Source of the DNA: Alphaproteobacteria bacterium | GTDB lineage: Bacteria > Pseudomonadota > Alphaproteobacteria > UBA8366 > GCA-2717185 | NCBI GenBank assembly: GCA_016764135.1 | Contig: JAESSL010000227.1 | Coordinates: 1-5,421 of the forward strand | DNA length: 5,421 bases | Reading direction: 5' to 3' | Shown: in pieces, positions 1 through 5,178 of the stretch | Numbering within the stretch: the stretch's first letter is position 1 | Layout of the letters: each line of letters opens with the position of its first letter | The notes under the pieces: generated by a model | Databases searched by the model: none | Told to the model about the DNA's origin: nothing | The model's input: the letters and a program-made list of their open reading frames with translations, nothing else | Position numbers and translations under genes: made by a program

Positions 1-522
1 ATCATTCAGATCCCCGCGAAACTCCCAGCCCAATTCCTCGCCCGCGTCGATTGCGGCCTGACACAGCTCGGGTTGGTCGCGCGTGAGCGACGTAAACAAA
101 GGCCCGCCCTTGGCGTGCACGTCATCGGCCTTTCCGTCCCAGTTTTCCGACTTGCGAAAATACGGAAAGACATCCGACGCCCCCCAGCCTCGATTGCCCA
201 TCTGAGACCAGTGATCGTAATCTTCTGGTTGAGAGCGAATATAAATCAAGCCGTTGATCGAGCTCGATCCCCCCAGCACTTTGCCGCGAGGATAGGGGAT
301 TTCGCGGCCATTCAACCCCGAATTCTTATCGGCCTTGAAGCCCCAGGTCACCTTGGGGTGCTCCAGAAGCTTGATATAGCCCGCCGGGATATGGATCAGC
401 GGGTTCCAGTCCTTACCGCCTGCCTCCAGCAGGATTACGCGCGTATTGGGGTCTTCCGTCAGTCGGTTCGCCAGTACGCAGCCAGCCGAACCCGCACCCA
501 CAATGACATAATCCGCTTTCAT
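1..522 (-). CDS. GMC-family FAD-dependent oxidoreductase (choline/alcohol dehydrogenase type), N-terminal part
   Basis: Partial gene: the start is at 522 and the reading frame runs open off the left edge, giving 174 residues of a family usually 500-560 long. The protein begins MKADYVIVGAGSAGCVLANR, the Rossmann-type FAD-binding element (GxGxxG at residues 9-14), followed by the LLEAGG segment whose Glu33 normally binds the FAD ribose. The GMC signature is at residues 79-96 (RGKVLGGSSSIN, then GLIYIR), and the family-typical W-G-x-x-D-V-x-P-Y-F stretch lies near residues 113-122. These enzymes oxidise primary alcohols such as choline or long-chain and cyclic alcohols with FAD. The catalytic His is in the missing C-terminal part, so the substrate cannot be assigned. 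A purine-rich ribosome-binding site (AAGGGAAGAGAG) precedes the ATG. The gene is transcribed divergently from the Rid pair. Family call is very secure; betA-like naming is not justified. Confidence 0.95.
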   Translation of the reverse strand, partial: MKADYVIVGAGSAGCVLANRLTEDPNTRVILLEAGGKDWNPLIHIPAGYIKLLEHPKVTWGFKADKNSGLNGREIPYPRGKVLGGSSSINGLIYIRSQPEDYDHWSQMGNRGWGASDVFPYFRKSENWDGKADDVHAKGGPLFTSLTRDQPELCQAAIDAGEELGWEFRGDLND

Positions 523-538
523 AGCGATCTCTCTTCCC

Positions 539-550
539 TTGAAATTTCAA
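539..550. promoter_or_regulatory. Perfect 12-base palindrome abutting the GMC gene's ribosome-binding site
   Basis: TTGAAATTTCAA reads identically on both strands. It ends directly at the purine-rich ribosome-binding stretch of the leftward GMC gene, 16 bases before its ATG. A dimeric repressor bound here could block transcription of the gene. I do not recognise the motif as the site of a specific regulator, so the operator role is inference. Confidence 0.4.
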
Positions 551-555
551 ACTGT

Positions 556-587
556 TCCGGCTGGGTCTTCAAGAACTGAAAGCCGGA
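556..587. repeat. Inverted repeat upstream of the GMC gene
   Basis: TCCGGCT (556-562) and AGCCGGA (581-587) are perfect inverted copies separated by 18 bases. They lie just upstream of the palindrome at 539-550. Read leftward, the second arm is followed by A-rich rather than T-rich sequence, so it is not a terminator for that strand. It could be a leader hairpin or a second protein-binding dyad of the GMC promoter region. Confidence 0.35.
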
Positions 588-753
588 CAAAAAATAAGGG
601 TAAAATTAAAAGCGATGAATATCAACACGGCGCCAATCAGCCATCCCTCGAAATATCCCACTCAAGGGTGTCTCCAGCGCGCGGCAACAAGCATCTCGAC
701 CCCTGCAAATTTAATCCTGCAAACGCTCCGAGGCGCTCGAGACCGAGAACGCC

Positions 754-782
754 ATTACAACGCCGCCTGACCGGCCTATGAT
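754..782 (+). promoter_or_regulatory. Candidate sigma70-type promoter for the Rid gene pair
   Basis: TATGAT at 777-782 matches the -10 consensus at five of six positions. ATTACA at 754-759, 17 bases upstream, matches the -35 consensus at four of six. The predicted transcript would begin near 789 and leave a leader of about 33 bases before the ATG at 822. This also argues against the ATG at 804 as the start, since that would leave only about 15 bases. Prediction by eye only. Confidence 0.4.
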
Positions 783-821
783 AAAATTTATTTTGGCAGC
801 CGTATGGGAGCAACCCGACAA

Positions 822-1202
822 ATGACGATCCAACGCTTTGACATAACCGCCGCGCCGGGGCCCATCATGAGCCGTTGCGTGATCCATGGCGACAAGATCT
901 ATCTCGCGGGCATCACGGCGCAAAACCTTGCAAAGGGGGTCGGCGATCACGGGGTTGGCGATCAATTGAGTGAAATCCTGACCATCATCGACGCCTATCT
1001 GGCGAAAGCCGGCAGCGACAAATCAAAGATACTGACAGCCCAAGTCTGGATTGCGGACATGATGCTCATCGCCGAGATGAACGACGTCTGGAACGCCTGG
1101 GTGGACCCGGCCACCCCGCCCGCCCGCGCTTGCGTTAGTGGCGAGCTATCCCGACCGGACATTTTGGTGGAAGTTCAGGTCACCGCCGTGATTGAGGCTT
1201 GA
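822..1202 (+). CDS. Rid-family protein (YjgF/YER057c/UK114), arginine retained
   Basis: 126-residue protein, the usual length for a Rid monomer; these fold like chorismate mutase and form trimers with active sites between subunits. Best-studied members (RidA) hydrolyse reactive enamine/imine intermediates to ketoacids plus ammonia, protecting pyridoxal-phosphate enzymes in the cytoplasm. The sequence shows the N-terminal strand pattern IYLAGITAQ (26-34), the central LTAQVWIADM helix-strand region (71-80), and the C-terminal PPARACV (99-105) carrying Arg102, which aligns with the catalytic Arg105 of E. coli RidA, followed by VEV (116-118) with the conserved Glu117. I chose ATG 822 over the in-frame ATG 804: GGGAG at 806-810 gives a ribosome-binding site about 11 bases upstream, and the downstream paralogue's N-terminus (MGIERYGI) aligns with MTIQRFDI. 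Three bases separate it from the second Rid gene, so they are almost certainly cotranscribed. Exact Rid subfamily is uncertain. Confidence 0.92.
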   Translation: MTIQRFDITAAPGPIMSRCVIHGDKIYLAGITAQNLAKGVGDHGVGDQLSEILTIIDAYLAKAGSDKSKILTAQVWIADMMLIAEMNDVWNAWVDPATPPARACVSGELSRPDILVEVQVTAVIEA

Positions 1203-1205
1203 GCC

Positions 1206-1565
1206 ATGGGTATTGAAAGATATGGAATTATTGACGCGCCAGGCCGCCCGCGAATTTGTCTGGGCATGGCGCAAGGCGACTGGTTTACCGTCTGCACCAC
1301 GGCGCGCGACCGCAGCGCGGATATCAAAGGTCAGATCAATCAGGTCCTGACGGCGTTTGATGGATATCTGGCGGAGGCGGACTCCGATAAGTCGCAATTA
1401 CTGACGGCGCAAATCTGGCTTAAACGCATGACCGACTTTGCCGTCCTGACCGAGATGTGGAACGACTGGATTGACCGCGAAGACCCACCAACGTTCTCCT
1501 GCCTGCGCGCCGATATGTCGACAGAGGAAGCCCTGGTCGAAATCCGAATCAGCGCCGCGCGTTAA
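1206..1565 (+). CDS. Rid-family paralogue lacking the catalytic arginine
   Basis: 119 residues, clearly a diverged duplicate of the gene just upstream: both share the N-terminal x-I-x-R-[FY]-x-I pattern, a Y-L-A-[KE]-A-x-S-D-K-S run, L-L/I-T-A-Q-[VI]-W, and an E-M-[NW] W-N-x-W segment. At the position of the upstream protein's Arg102 it has Phe97 (PPTFSCL, 94-100), while the following glutamate is kept (VEI, Glu112). Arginine-less Rid subfamilies are known and generally lack imine deaminase activity, so this copy may have a structural or ligand-binding role, or form mixed trimers with its neighbour; that part is inference. GAGG at 1194-1197, inside the end of the upstream gene, serves as ribosome-binding site eight bases before the ATG. 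The three-base gap implies one transcript and possibly translational coupling. Confidence 0.9.
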   Translation: MGIERYGIIDAPGRPRICLGMAQGDWFTVCTTARDRSADIKGQINQVLTAFDGYLAEADSDKSQLLTAQIWLKRMTDFAVLTEMWNDWIDREDPPTFSCLRADMSTEEALVEIRISAAR

Positions 1566-1610
1566 CGCGTCAGGTCGGAGATTAAAGTCCGAAATCCTAT
1601 TCGCAAAATA

Positions 1611-1649
1611 GCGCTTTTGGCCCCCTATACACTAACTGCGAAAAAGCGC
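1611..1649. terminator. Possible bidirectional terminator between the Rid pair and the dehydratase gene
   Basis: GCGCTTTT (1611-1618) and AAAAGCGC (1642-1649) form a perfect eight-base inverted repeat with a 23-base loop, lying where two convergent genes end. A shorter TTCGCA/TGCGAA pair (1600-1605, 1636-1641) partly nests with it. The right arm overlaps the last codons of the minus-strand gene. The long loop and lack of a clean U-tract make this weak as an intrinsic terminator. Confidence 0.3.
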
Positions 1650-2489
1650 CCGCCCGTCGCTGATCGCCTTGGAGCCATCCGCGGCGATCACCTCATAACG
1701 CGCGCCCCAATCGGTCGCAGCGTACCGAACAATGATCGTCGTGCCCGGAATGACCATGCCGGTAAAGCGGCCGGTGAAACGCGCGAGGCGCCCGGGATCT
1801 CCGCCGAGAAGATCCGCAACAACCTCCCGGACCGCCAGCGCCCAAGTGCAGGTGCCGTGTAAAATGATGTCCGGCAGACCAGCGGCCAGCGCCGCCGCCC
1901 GCTCGGTGTGGATCGGGTTCCAGATATCGGCGCATTCCGTGTAGATGTGCGGCAGCTCTCGCGCGATTGGAATCGCGACCTCGACCCAATCTCCCGTCAC
2001 GGCGTCGTCGCGCCATTCCGGGGCTTCTTCGATAACTCTGTCTTCGCCCGCAACCGCAACGCCCCGGGAAATCACGGTCGTGTAGGTCGTGGCGACGGGT
2101 TCGCCCGAGGATGCTGTCAGATCGATGCGGGTCATCGTCAACGCACCCGGCCGGATACTTTTGACGGCGACAATCTTTCCGGTGATGCGGATTCCTTCGC
2201 CAGGACGGATCAGCCGATGAAACCGGGTATCCTGAACCGCGTGCACGCCGCGCCGCCGCTCCTCCGGTGTCGCGCCGAATTCCGGCATGGTTCGAATATC
2301 GCGCGACGCTGGCCATTCCAGCGAAACGACCATCGCCGGCGGCGCCACAATGCCGCCGGGGCGCGCATCGTCCAAATAAACGTCAGCGGTTTCACCCATG
2401 CCGGCGGCGTAGGCCAGACACTTTCGAGCATCGATTTCAACATCGTAGGGCGCAACATCGCAACCAGCGACAGCGGCGTGGATTGGCAT
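1632..2489 (-). CDS. MaoC-like double-hotdog acyl-CoA dehydratase/hydratase
   Basis: 285 residues from ATG 2489. This start has AAGGAG (2500-2505) ten bases upstream; the frame also extends upstream to a TTG at 2534, which is less likely. Residues about 10-150 resemble an N-terminal FAS1/MaoC hotdog domain (YDVEIDARKCLAYAAGMGE near the start, then a conserved GATPEERR-to-RLIRPGEGI stretch). Residues about 165-285 form the second, catalytic-type hotdog with the hydratase-2 motif ADIWNPIHTERAAALAAG beginning at 187, including Asn191, Pro192 and His194, and the following LPDIILHGT. Proteins of this type hydrate or dehydrate 2-enoyl-CoA or related thioesters in the cytoplasm. The motif has one unusual point: the position five before His194, normally the catalytic Asp, is Ile189, with Asp188 just before it. 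Substrate unknown. The gene is convergent with the Rid pair and divergent from the PAS gene. Confidence 0.9.
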   Translation of the reverse strand: MPIHAAVAGCDVAPYDVEIDARKCLAYAAGMGETADVYLDDARPGGIVAPPAMVVSLEWPASRDIRTMPEFGATPEERRRGVHAVQDTRFHRLIRPGEGIRITGKIVAVKSIRPGALTMTRIDLTASSGEPVATTYTTVISRGVAVAGEDRVIEEAPEWRDDAVTGDWVEVAIPIARELPHIYTECADIWNPIHTERAAALAAGLPDIILHGTCTWALAVREVVADLLGGDPGRLARFTGRFTGMVIPGTTIIVRYAATDWGARYEVIAADGSKAISDGRALFRS

Positions 2490-2499
2490 GGAAGTATCA

Positions 2500-2505
2500 C
2501 TCCTT
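2500..2505 (-). promoter_or_regulatory. Ribosome-binding site fixing the start of the MaoC-like gene
   Basis: Read on the minus strand this is AAGGAG, ten bases before ATG 2489. No comparable site precedes the TTG at 2534, so the shorter protein is preferred. Confidence 0.75.
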
Positions 2506-2544
2506 GGCGAAACCGGCGCCGCGACTAAATTCAAAAATACTCAA

Positions 2545-2559
2545 GATGCTGTTTGCATC
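2545..2559. promoter_or_regulatory. GATGC-N5-GCATC dyad upstream of the MaoC-like gene
   Basis: GATGC (2545-2549) and GCATC (2555-2559) form a perfect five-base inverted repeat around TGTTT, 56 bases upstream of the MaoC-like ATG. The size and symmetry fit an operator half-site pair for a dimeric regulator, or a small leader hairpin. No regulator is assigned. Confidence 0.3.
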
Positions 2560-2613
2560 GCGCCAAATCGTATGGGAACCCCGACAACGACGAAAGGGGC
2601 TTTGCGCCAATTT

Positions 2614-2646
2614 TAAAGCGAGAGAACAAACTCCCCTAAAGCGAGA
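2614..2646. repeat. Direct repeat TAAAGCGAGA, two copies
   Basis: TAAAGCGAGA occurs at 2614-2623 and again at 2637-2646, starts 23 bases apart, which is close to two helical turns. Both copies continue into an AAC within a few bases. They lie in the divergent intergenic region and could be tandem sites on one DNA face for a regulator of either flanking gene. Confidence 0.35.
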
Positions 2647-2679
2647 ACCAGCGCTAGATTTACATTGCTGGTGAACCTA

Positions 2680-2705
2680 ATATGATTTTTCATATCGTTT
2701 TCGAT
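2680..2705. repeat. Two adjacent small hairpins with TTTT loops
   Basis: ATATGA-TTTT-TCATAT (2680-2695) is a perfect six-base stem. It overlaps ATCG-TTTT-CGAT (2694-2705), a four-base stem. Both have the same four-T loop. They lie about 100 bases before the PAS gene. Function unknown; they may be only AT-rich promoter DNA. Confidence 0.25.
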
Positions 2706-2766
2706 TAGATCGCACGACGCCACACCGTTAACACTCTCCGGCATTTGAAATTTTAGTGACCTCAAA

Positions 2767-2782
2767 GAACAATATATTGTTC
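2767..2782. promoter_or_regulatory. Perfect 16-base palindrome just upstream of the PAS gene
   Basis: GAACAATATATTGTTC is perfectly self-complementary and ends 14 bases before the ATG at 2797. As DNA it has the form of an operator for a dimeric regulator. As RNA it would fold as a six-base stem with a TATA loop, next to the weak ribosome-binding site (GGA at 2784-2786). A possible -35 element TTGAAA lies at 2745-2750, and 17 bases on, AACAAT (2768-2773) overlaps the palindrome, so a bound protein could cover the promoter. The regulator is not known. Confidence 0.5.
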
Positions 2783-2796
2783 GGAATAACGCCAGA

Positions 2797-3291
2797 ATGA
2801 GAATACTGAAAGCATACACCGACTGGCGTTTCATCAACGACGACCTGTCACTGGACTCTCCATATCTCGTTGACCTGTTGGCGCTATGGCGGAGCAAGAT
2901 GCGGGACGGTAAAATTCCGTCGAGGTCAGACTTTCAAGCTGAGGAATTCATGCAATTTGGCGGCCGGGTTGTCTTGATCGATGTGGAACGCCAACCTCTT
3001 CGTTTTCGATACCGTCTGATTGGCTCACATATCACCAATGTACTGGATCGGGATTCGACCGGAAAGTACCTGGACGAAATTTACGATTCTGACTTCTATA
3101 CTAAAGCCGTAGAAACCTATAAAAGAAATATTGACGAAAAGATCCCGTTTAGAGCGTATGGCGAAATGGTCCATGCCTTTAAACCCTACTTGTCGTTCGA
3201 AGCCGTCGATATACCCTTATCAAGCGACGGTGAGAGCGTGGACATGATCCTGAAAGGCGCTGATTTCAGGCGGACAAGTAAGAAACCCTGA
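2797..3291 (+). CDS. PAS_5-type PAS domain protein
   Basis: 164 residues with the layout of the alphaproteobacterial PAS_5 (formerly DUF1457) family. There is an N-terminal helix LLALWRSKMRDGKIPSRSDF (27-46), then the first PAS strands VLIDVERQPLRFRYRLIGSHI split as VLIDVE (59-64) and RFRYRLIGSHI (69-79), a TGKYLDEI segment (88-95), and the closing strands IPLSSDGESVDMILKGADF (139-157). It is all one soluble domain: no signal peptide, membrane segment, kinase or DNA-binding domain is present. Such proteins are thought to be stand-alone sensors or adaptors; the ligand is not known. The receiver-like gene begins 23 bases after its stop, so the two probably form an operon. The start ATG 2797 has only a weak ribosome-binding site (GGA at 2784-2786). 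Its codons are more AT-rich than those of the flanking metabolic genes. Confidence 0.88.
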   Translation: MRILKAYTDWRFINDDLSLDSPYLVDLLALWRSKMRDGKIPSRSDFQAEEFMQFGGRVVLIDVERQPLRFRYRLIGSHITNVLDRDSTGKYLDEIYDSDFYTKAVETYKRNIDEKIPFRAYGEMVHAFKPYLSFEAVDIPLSSDGESVDMILKGADFRRTSKKP

Positions 3292-3314
3292 AATTTGAGT
3301 CAGGAAAATTACAC

Positions 3315-3818
3315 ATGGCGGCTCTTGAGTTTTCAAATTTAAGCATCCTGGTTTTCGATCAGAACTTTGATCGGGCCAAACTTGTTCGTGAACTGCTCGA
3401 TAATCTTGAAGTGGGCGAAACATTCGCCACCGCTTCACCGGACGCCGCGATTAAAACAGTTATCGGCAATCGTCTTTCTATGGCGGTGATTAATCTTGAA
3501 AGCACAAATCATCAGGCGAGCACAAAACAGTTTATGGATAGTATCCGCAACTCCCAAAACGCCCACGCCGTCGGGTTGCCTATACTTGGGATGATGGCCG
3601 AAGTGACGAAGCAAAACCTAATGTCGGCGGTCCATCTTGGCGCCGACTTTGTTATTCAGAGGCCATTTTCGGTTAATTCGTTGAAAGACAGAATTTCGTC
3701 AATGCTTCAAACGCCGACGAGGCATTTCAGATCCGCAAATTATTTCGGACCGGATCGCCGACGGATGCCAGATGATTTATATGGTGGCGACAAGCGCCGC
3801 GCTGATGATGATGGCTAG
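3315..3818 (+). CDS. CheY-like receiver protein with degenerate phosphorylation site and arginine-rich tail
   Basis: 167 residues. Residues about 8-133 fold as a single receiver domain: ILVFDQN (11-17), the hydrophobic strand MAVIN (56-60), LPILGMMAE (88-96) and VIQRPFSVNSL (113-123) align along CheY's conserved strands. Key residues differ: the second acidic-pocket Asp is Gln16, the phosphoacceptor Asp is Asn60 by strand alignment (Glu62 is an alternative if no insertion is allowed), the Thr switch is Met94, and the invariant Lys is Arg116. This points to a phosphorylation-independent pseudo-receiver. The C-terminal tail (about 134-167) carries YFGPDRRR (143-150) and a second, weaker copy LYGGDKRR (155-162), a style I recall from alphaproteobacterial single-domain receivers. 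No output domain is present. AGGA at 3302-3305 gives a good ribosome-binding site. It follows the PAS gene by 23 bases, suggesting that the two act together. Confidence 0.82.
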   Translation: MAALEFSNLSILVFDQNFDRAKLVRELLDNLEVGETFATASPDAAIKTVIGNRLSMAVINLESTNHQASTKQFMDSIRNSQNAHAVGLPILGMMAEVTKQNLMSAVHLGADFVIQRPFSVNSLKDRISSMLQTPTRHFRSANYFGPDRRRMPDDLYGGDKRRADDDG

Positions 3819-3990
3819 GACGTTCTCGGGTTGCTCGGGACATATCGCGACCCCGTGACGCAAACCTGTGGCCTCGGCGGCGTCGATTTATCTAGGCTCA
3901 CCGGAGCGCCTCAGAGCATCCGTCGATTAAACCCAAAAACCGCGCGGGCGCCTATGTCTGCGATCAGCGCCCCCTGACAGCGGCCATCCG
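3819..3990. other. Convergent intergenic region without a gene
   Basis: About 170 bases between the stop of the receiver gene and the stop of the hydroxy-acid dehydrogenase. It holds the hairpin described at 3946-3972, an eight-base direct repeat CGTCGATT (3881-3888 and 3921-3928), and a duplicated CTCGGG. I see no coding frame with gene-like features and no strong rightward terminator. Confidence 0.6.
3935..3972 (-). terminator. Possible terminator of the hydroxy-acid dehydrogenase gene
   Basis: On the minus strand GGGCGC (3972-3967) pairs with GCGCCC (3951-3946) around a 15-base loop. Six bases later comes a run of five T (3939-3935) within GGTTTTTGGG. It begins 18 bases after the stop codon of the leftward gene. 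The GC-rich stem followed by a T run is terminator-like, but the gap and short T run make it moderate at best. Confidence 0.4.
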
Positions 3991-5178
3991 TCACACCCTC
4001 GACGGCGGCGCCCAATCGGGCGGATTCCAGAATATGTGTGGGCCAATTTCATCAACGCTATTGAGGCCGAGCTGCGCCATGACACGATCCATTTCAGTTT
4101 GAAATATTTCGAGGGCGCGGTACGAACCAGCCTCCCCGGCGGCGGCGGAACCATAGAGTGTCGGTCGGCCAGACATGACCATATCCGCACCAAGGGCGAG
4201 GGCCTTGATAATGTCGGACCCGCGTCTGGCTCCACTATCGACAATGATTTTCAGGCGATCGCCAACGGCGGCGCGAACCTCGGGAATAATTTGTATGGGC
4301 GCGGGCGCGGAGTCGAGATAACGCCCGCCGTGATTCGACAAGACGACTCCTTGAAGACCGATATCGGCGGCGATTACCGCGTCTTCCCAGCTTTGCAATC
4401 CCTTGACCAATAAATTCCCCGGCCACATATCCCGAATTCGCTTGATATCATCCCAACACTGGTTGTCGGATTTGGTATGTTCGTGATCAACATATTTGTC
4501 TGTAAGTCTGCTCGCCAGTTCCGGCGGGTAATTGGCTTTTTTGAACACGCCGCGTTTCAAAAATTGTGGCGCGAGAACACGCAGACACCAACCGGGGTTC
4601 GCCAGCACCTGTGCAATGAGCGTTGGCGTATATTTCAGCGGCATTGAAAAACCGTTCTTGCGGTCATGTTCGCGATTGGCGCCAACCGAACCGTCGACGG
4701 TCACCAGCAACGTTTCGATTCCGACCGCCTTTATCCGCTCGACGAAGGCCTCCCTCAGACCCAAATCCTTCCACATGTAGAGTTGAAACCAGATATTGCC
4801 GTCGCCCGCCTCATATAATTCCTCGACCGAGGTCAGTGAATTCGTCGCCGCCGTGCAGGGTACGCCCATCTGCGCCGCCGCCCTGGCCAACCCCACTTCG
4901 CCGCCCTCGCTCATCAGACCCGCCGACGCAGTTGGCGATATTCCGTAGGGCATGGCGATCTCGCGGCCAAATATTCTGGTCGTGGTCGAGCGCTTCGACA
5001 CATCCACCAAAACACGGTTCCTGATCTTGAGGGAACGGTATACTTCGCGATTGTGCCGGAGTGCGATTTCATCTTCCGCACCTCGGTCGATATACTCAAA
5101 AACACCTCGGGGCAGCTTTTTTTTCGCCATCTGGCGAAGGTCCTCGATGTTATAGGCGCCGTAATCGCCGTCAGCCAT
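3991..5178 (-). CDS. FMN-dependent 2-hydroxy-acid dehydrogenase/oxidase (LldD/glycolate oxidase family)
   Basis: 395 residues, full length for the family, which oxidises L-2-hydroxy acids such as lactate, glycolate or mandelate to 2-oxo acids on an FMN-bearing TIM barrel. Visible active-site residues: Tyr29 in the YIDRGAEDE segment, Gln132 and Tyr134 (WFQLYMWKD), Thr160 in LLVTVDGSV, Arg169 in ANREHDRKNGF, Lys259 in LLVKGLQSWEDA, and the signature SNHGGRYLDSAPAP (281-294) with catalytic His283 and Arg286. FMN-phosphate binding is seen in IIVDSGARRGSDIIKALALG (311-330) and SGRPTLYG (336-343). Every key residue is kept, so the enzyme should be active. A strong ribosome-binding site (GGAGGGG, minus strand of 5182-5188) supports ATG 5178. 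No membrane segment is obvious; many relatives are membrane-associated and donate electrons to quinone or cytochrome. The substrate is not decidable. It lies downstream of the monooxygenase tail on the same strand. Confidence 0.96.
   Translation of the reverse strand: MADGDYGAYNIEDLRQMAKKKLPRGVFEYIDRGAEDEIALRHNREVYRSLKIRNRVLVDVSKRSTTTRIFGREIAMPYGISPTASAGLMSEGGEVGLARAAAQMGVPCTAATNSLTSVEELYEAGDGNIWFQLYMWKDLGLREAFVERIKAVGIETLLVTVDGSVGANREHDRKNGFSMPLKYTPTLIAQVLANPGWCLRVLAPQFLKRGVFKKANYPPELASRLTDKYVDHEHTKSDNQCWDDIKRIRDMWPGNLLVKGLQSWEDAVIAADIGLQGVVLSNHGGRYLDSAPAPIQIIPEVRAAVGDRLKIIVDSGARRGSDIIKALALGADMVMSGRPTLYGSAAAGEAGSYRALEIFQTEMDRVMAQLGLNSVDEIGPHIFWNPPDWAPPSRV

Noticed and set aside
73..579. Plus-strand open frame of 168 codons at the left end
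   Set aside because: It lies almost entirely antisense to the GMC gene, whose protein has unmistakable FAD-binding and GMC motifs. Its own translation is Arg/Pro-rich with no recognisable domain.
539..781. Plus-strand 80-codon frame in the gap before the Rid genes
   Set aside because: It has no convincing ribosome-binding site, low-complexity composition and no family resemblance. The stretch reads better as a divergent regulatory region.
804..821. Upstream ATG 804 as the start of the first Rid gene
   Set aside because: It lacks a good ribosome-binding site, adds six residues absent from the paralogue, and would use up the GGGAG that serves ATG 822.
1693..2316. Long minus-strand and plus-strand frames overlapping the MaoC-like gene
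   Set aside because: They are Arg-rich shadow frames caused by high GC. Only the 1632-2489 frame shows hotdog motifs and a good ribosome-binding site.
2490..2534. TTG at 2534 as the start of the MaoC-like gene
   Set aside because: The AAGGAG ten bases before ATG 2489 is a much better initiation signal, and the extra 15 residues add no recognised family sequence.
2767..2782. LexA-type SOS box reading of the palindrome
   Set aside because: The GAAC-N8-GTTC spacing and inverted form fit neither the alphaproteobacterial direct-repeat LexA site nor the shorter GAAC-N4-GTTC form of other phyla.
2613..2897. Minus-strand 94-codon frame over the PAS promoter and gene start
   Set aside because: It overlaps the 16-base palindrome and the first 100 bases of the PAS gene on the opposite strand, with no domain. 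It contains a stretch that could look membrane-like, but there is no ribosome-binding site to support it.
3893..3912. GCTC-ACCG-GAGC hairpin after the receiver gene as a rightward terminator
   Set aside because: The stem is only four bases and is not followed by a T run on the plus strand.
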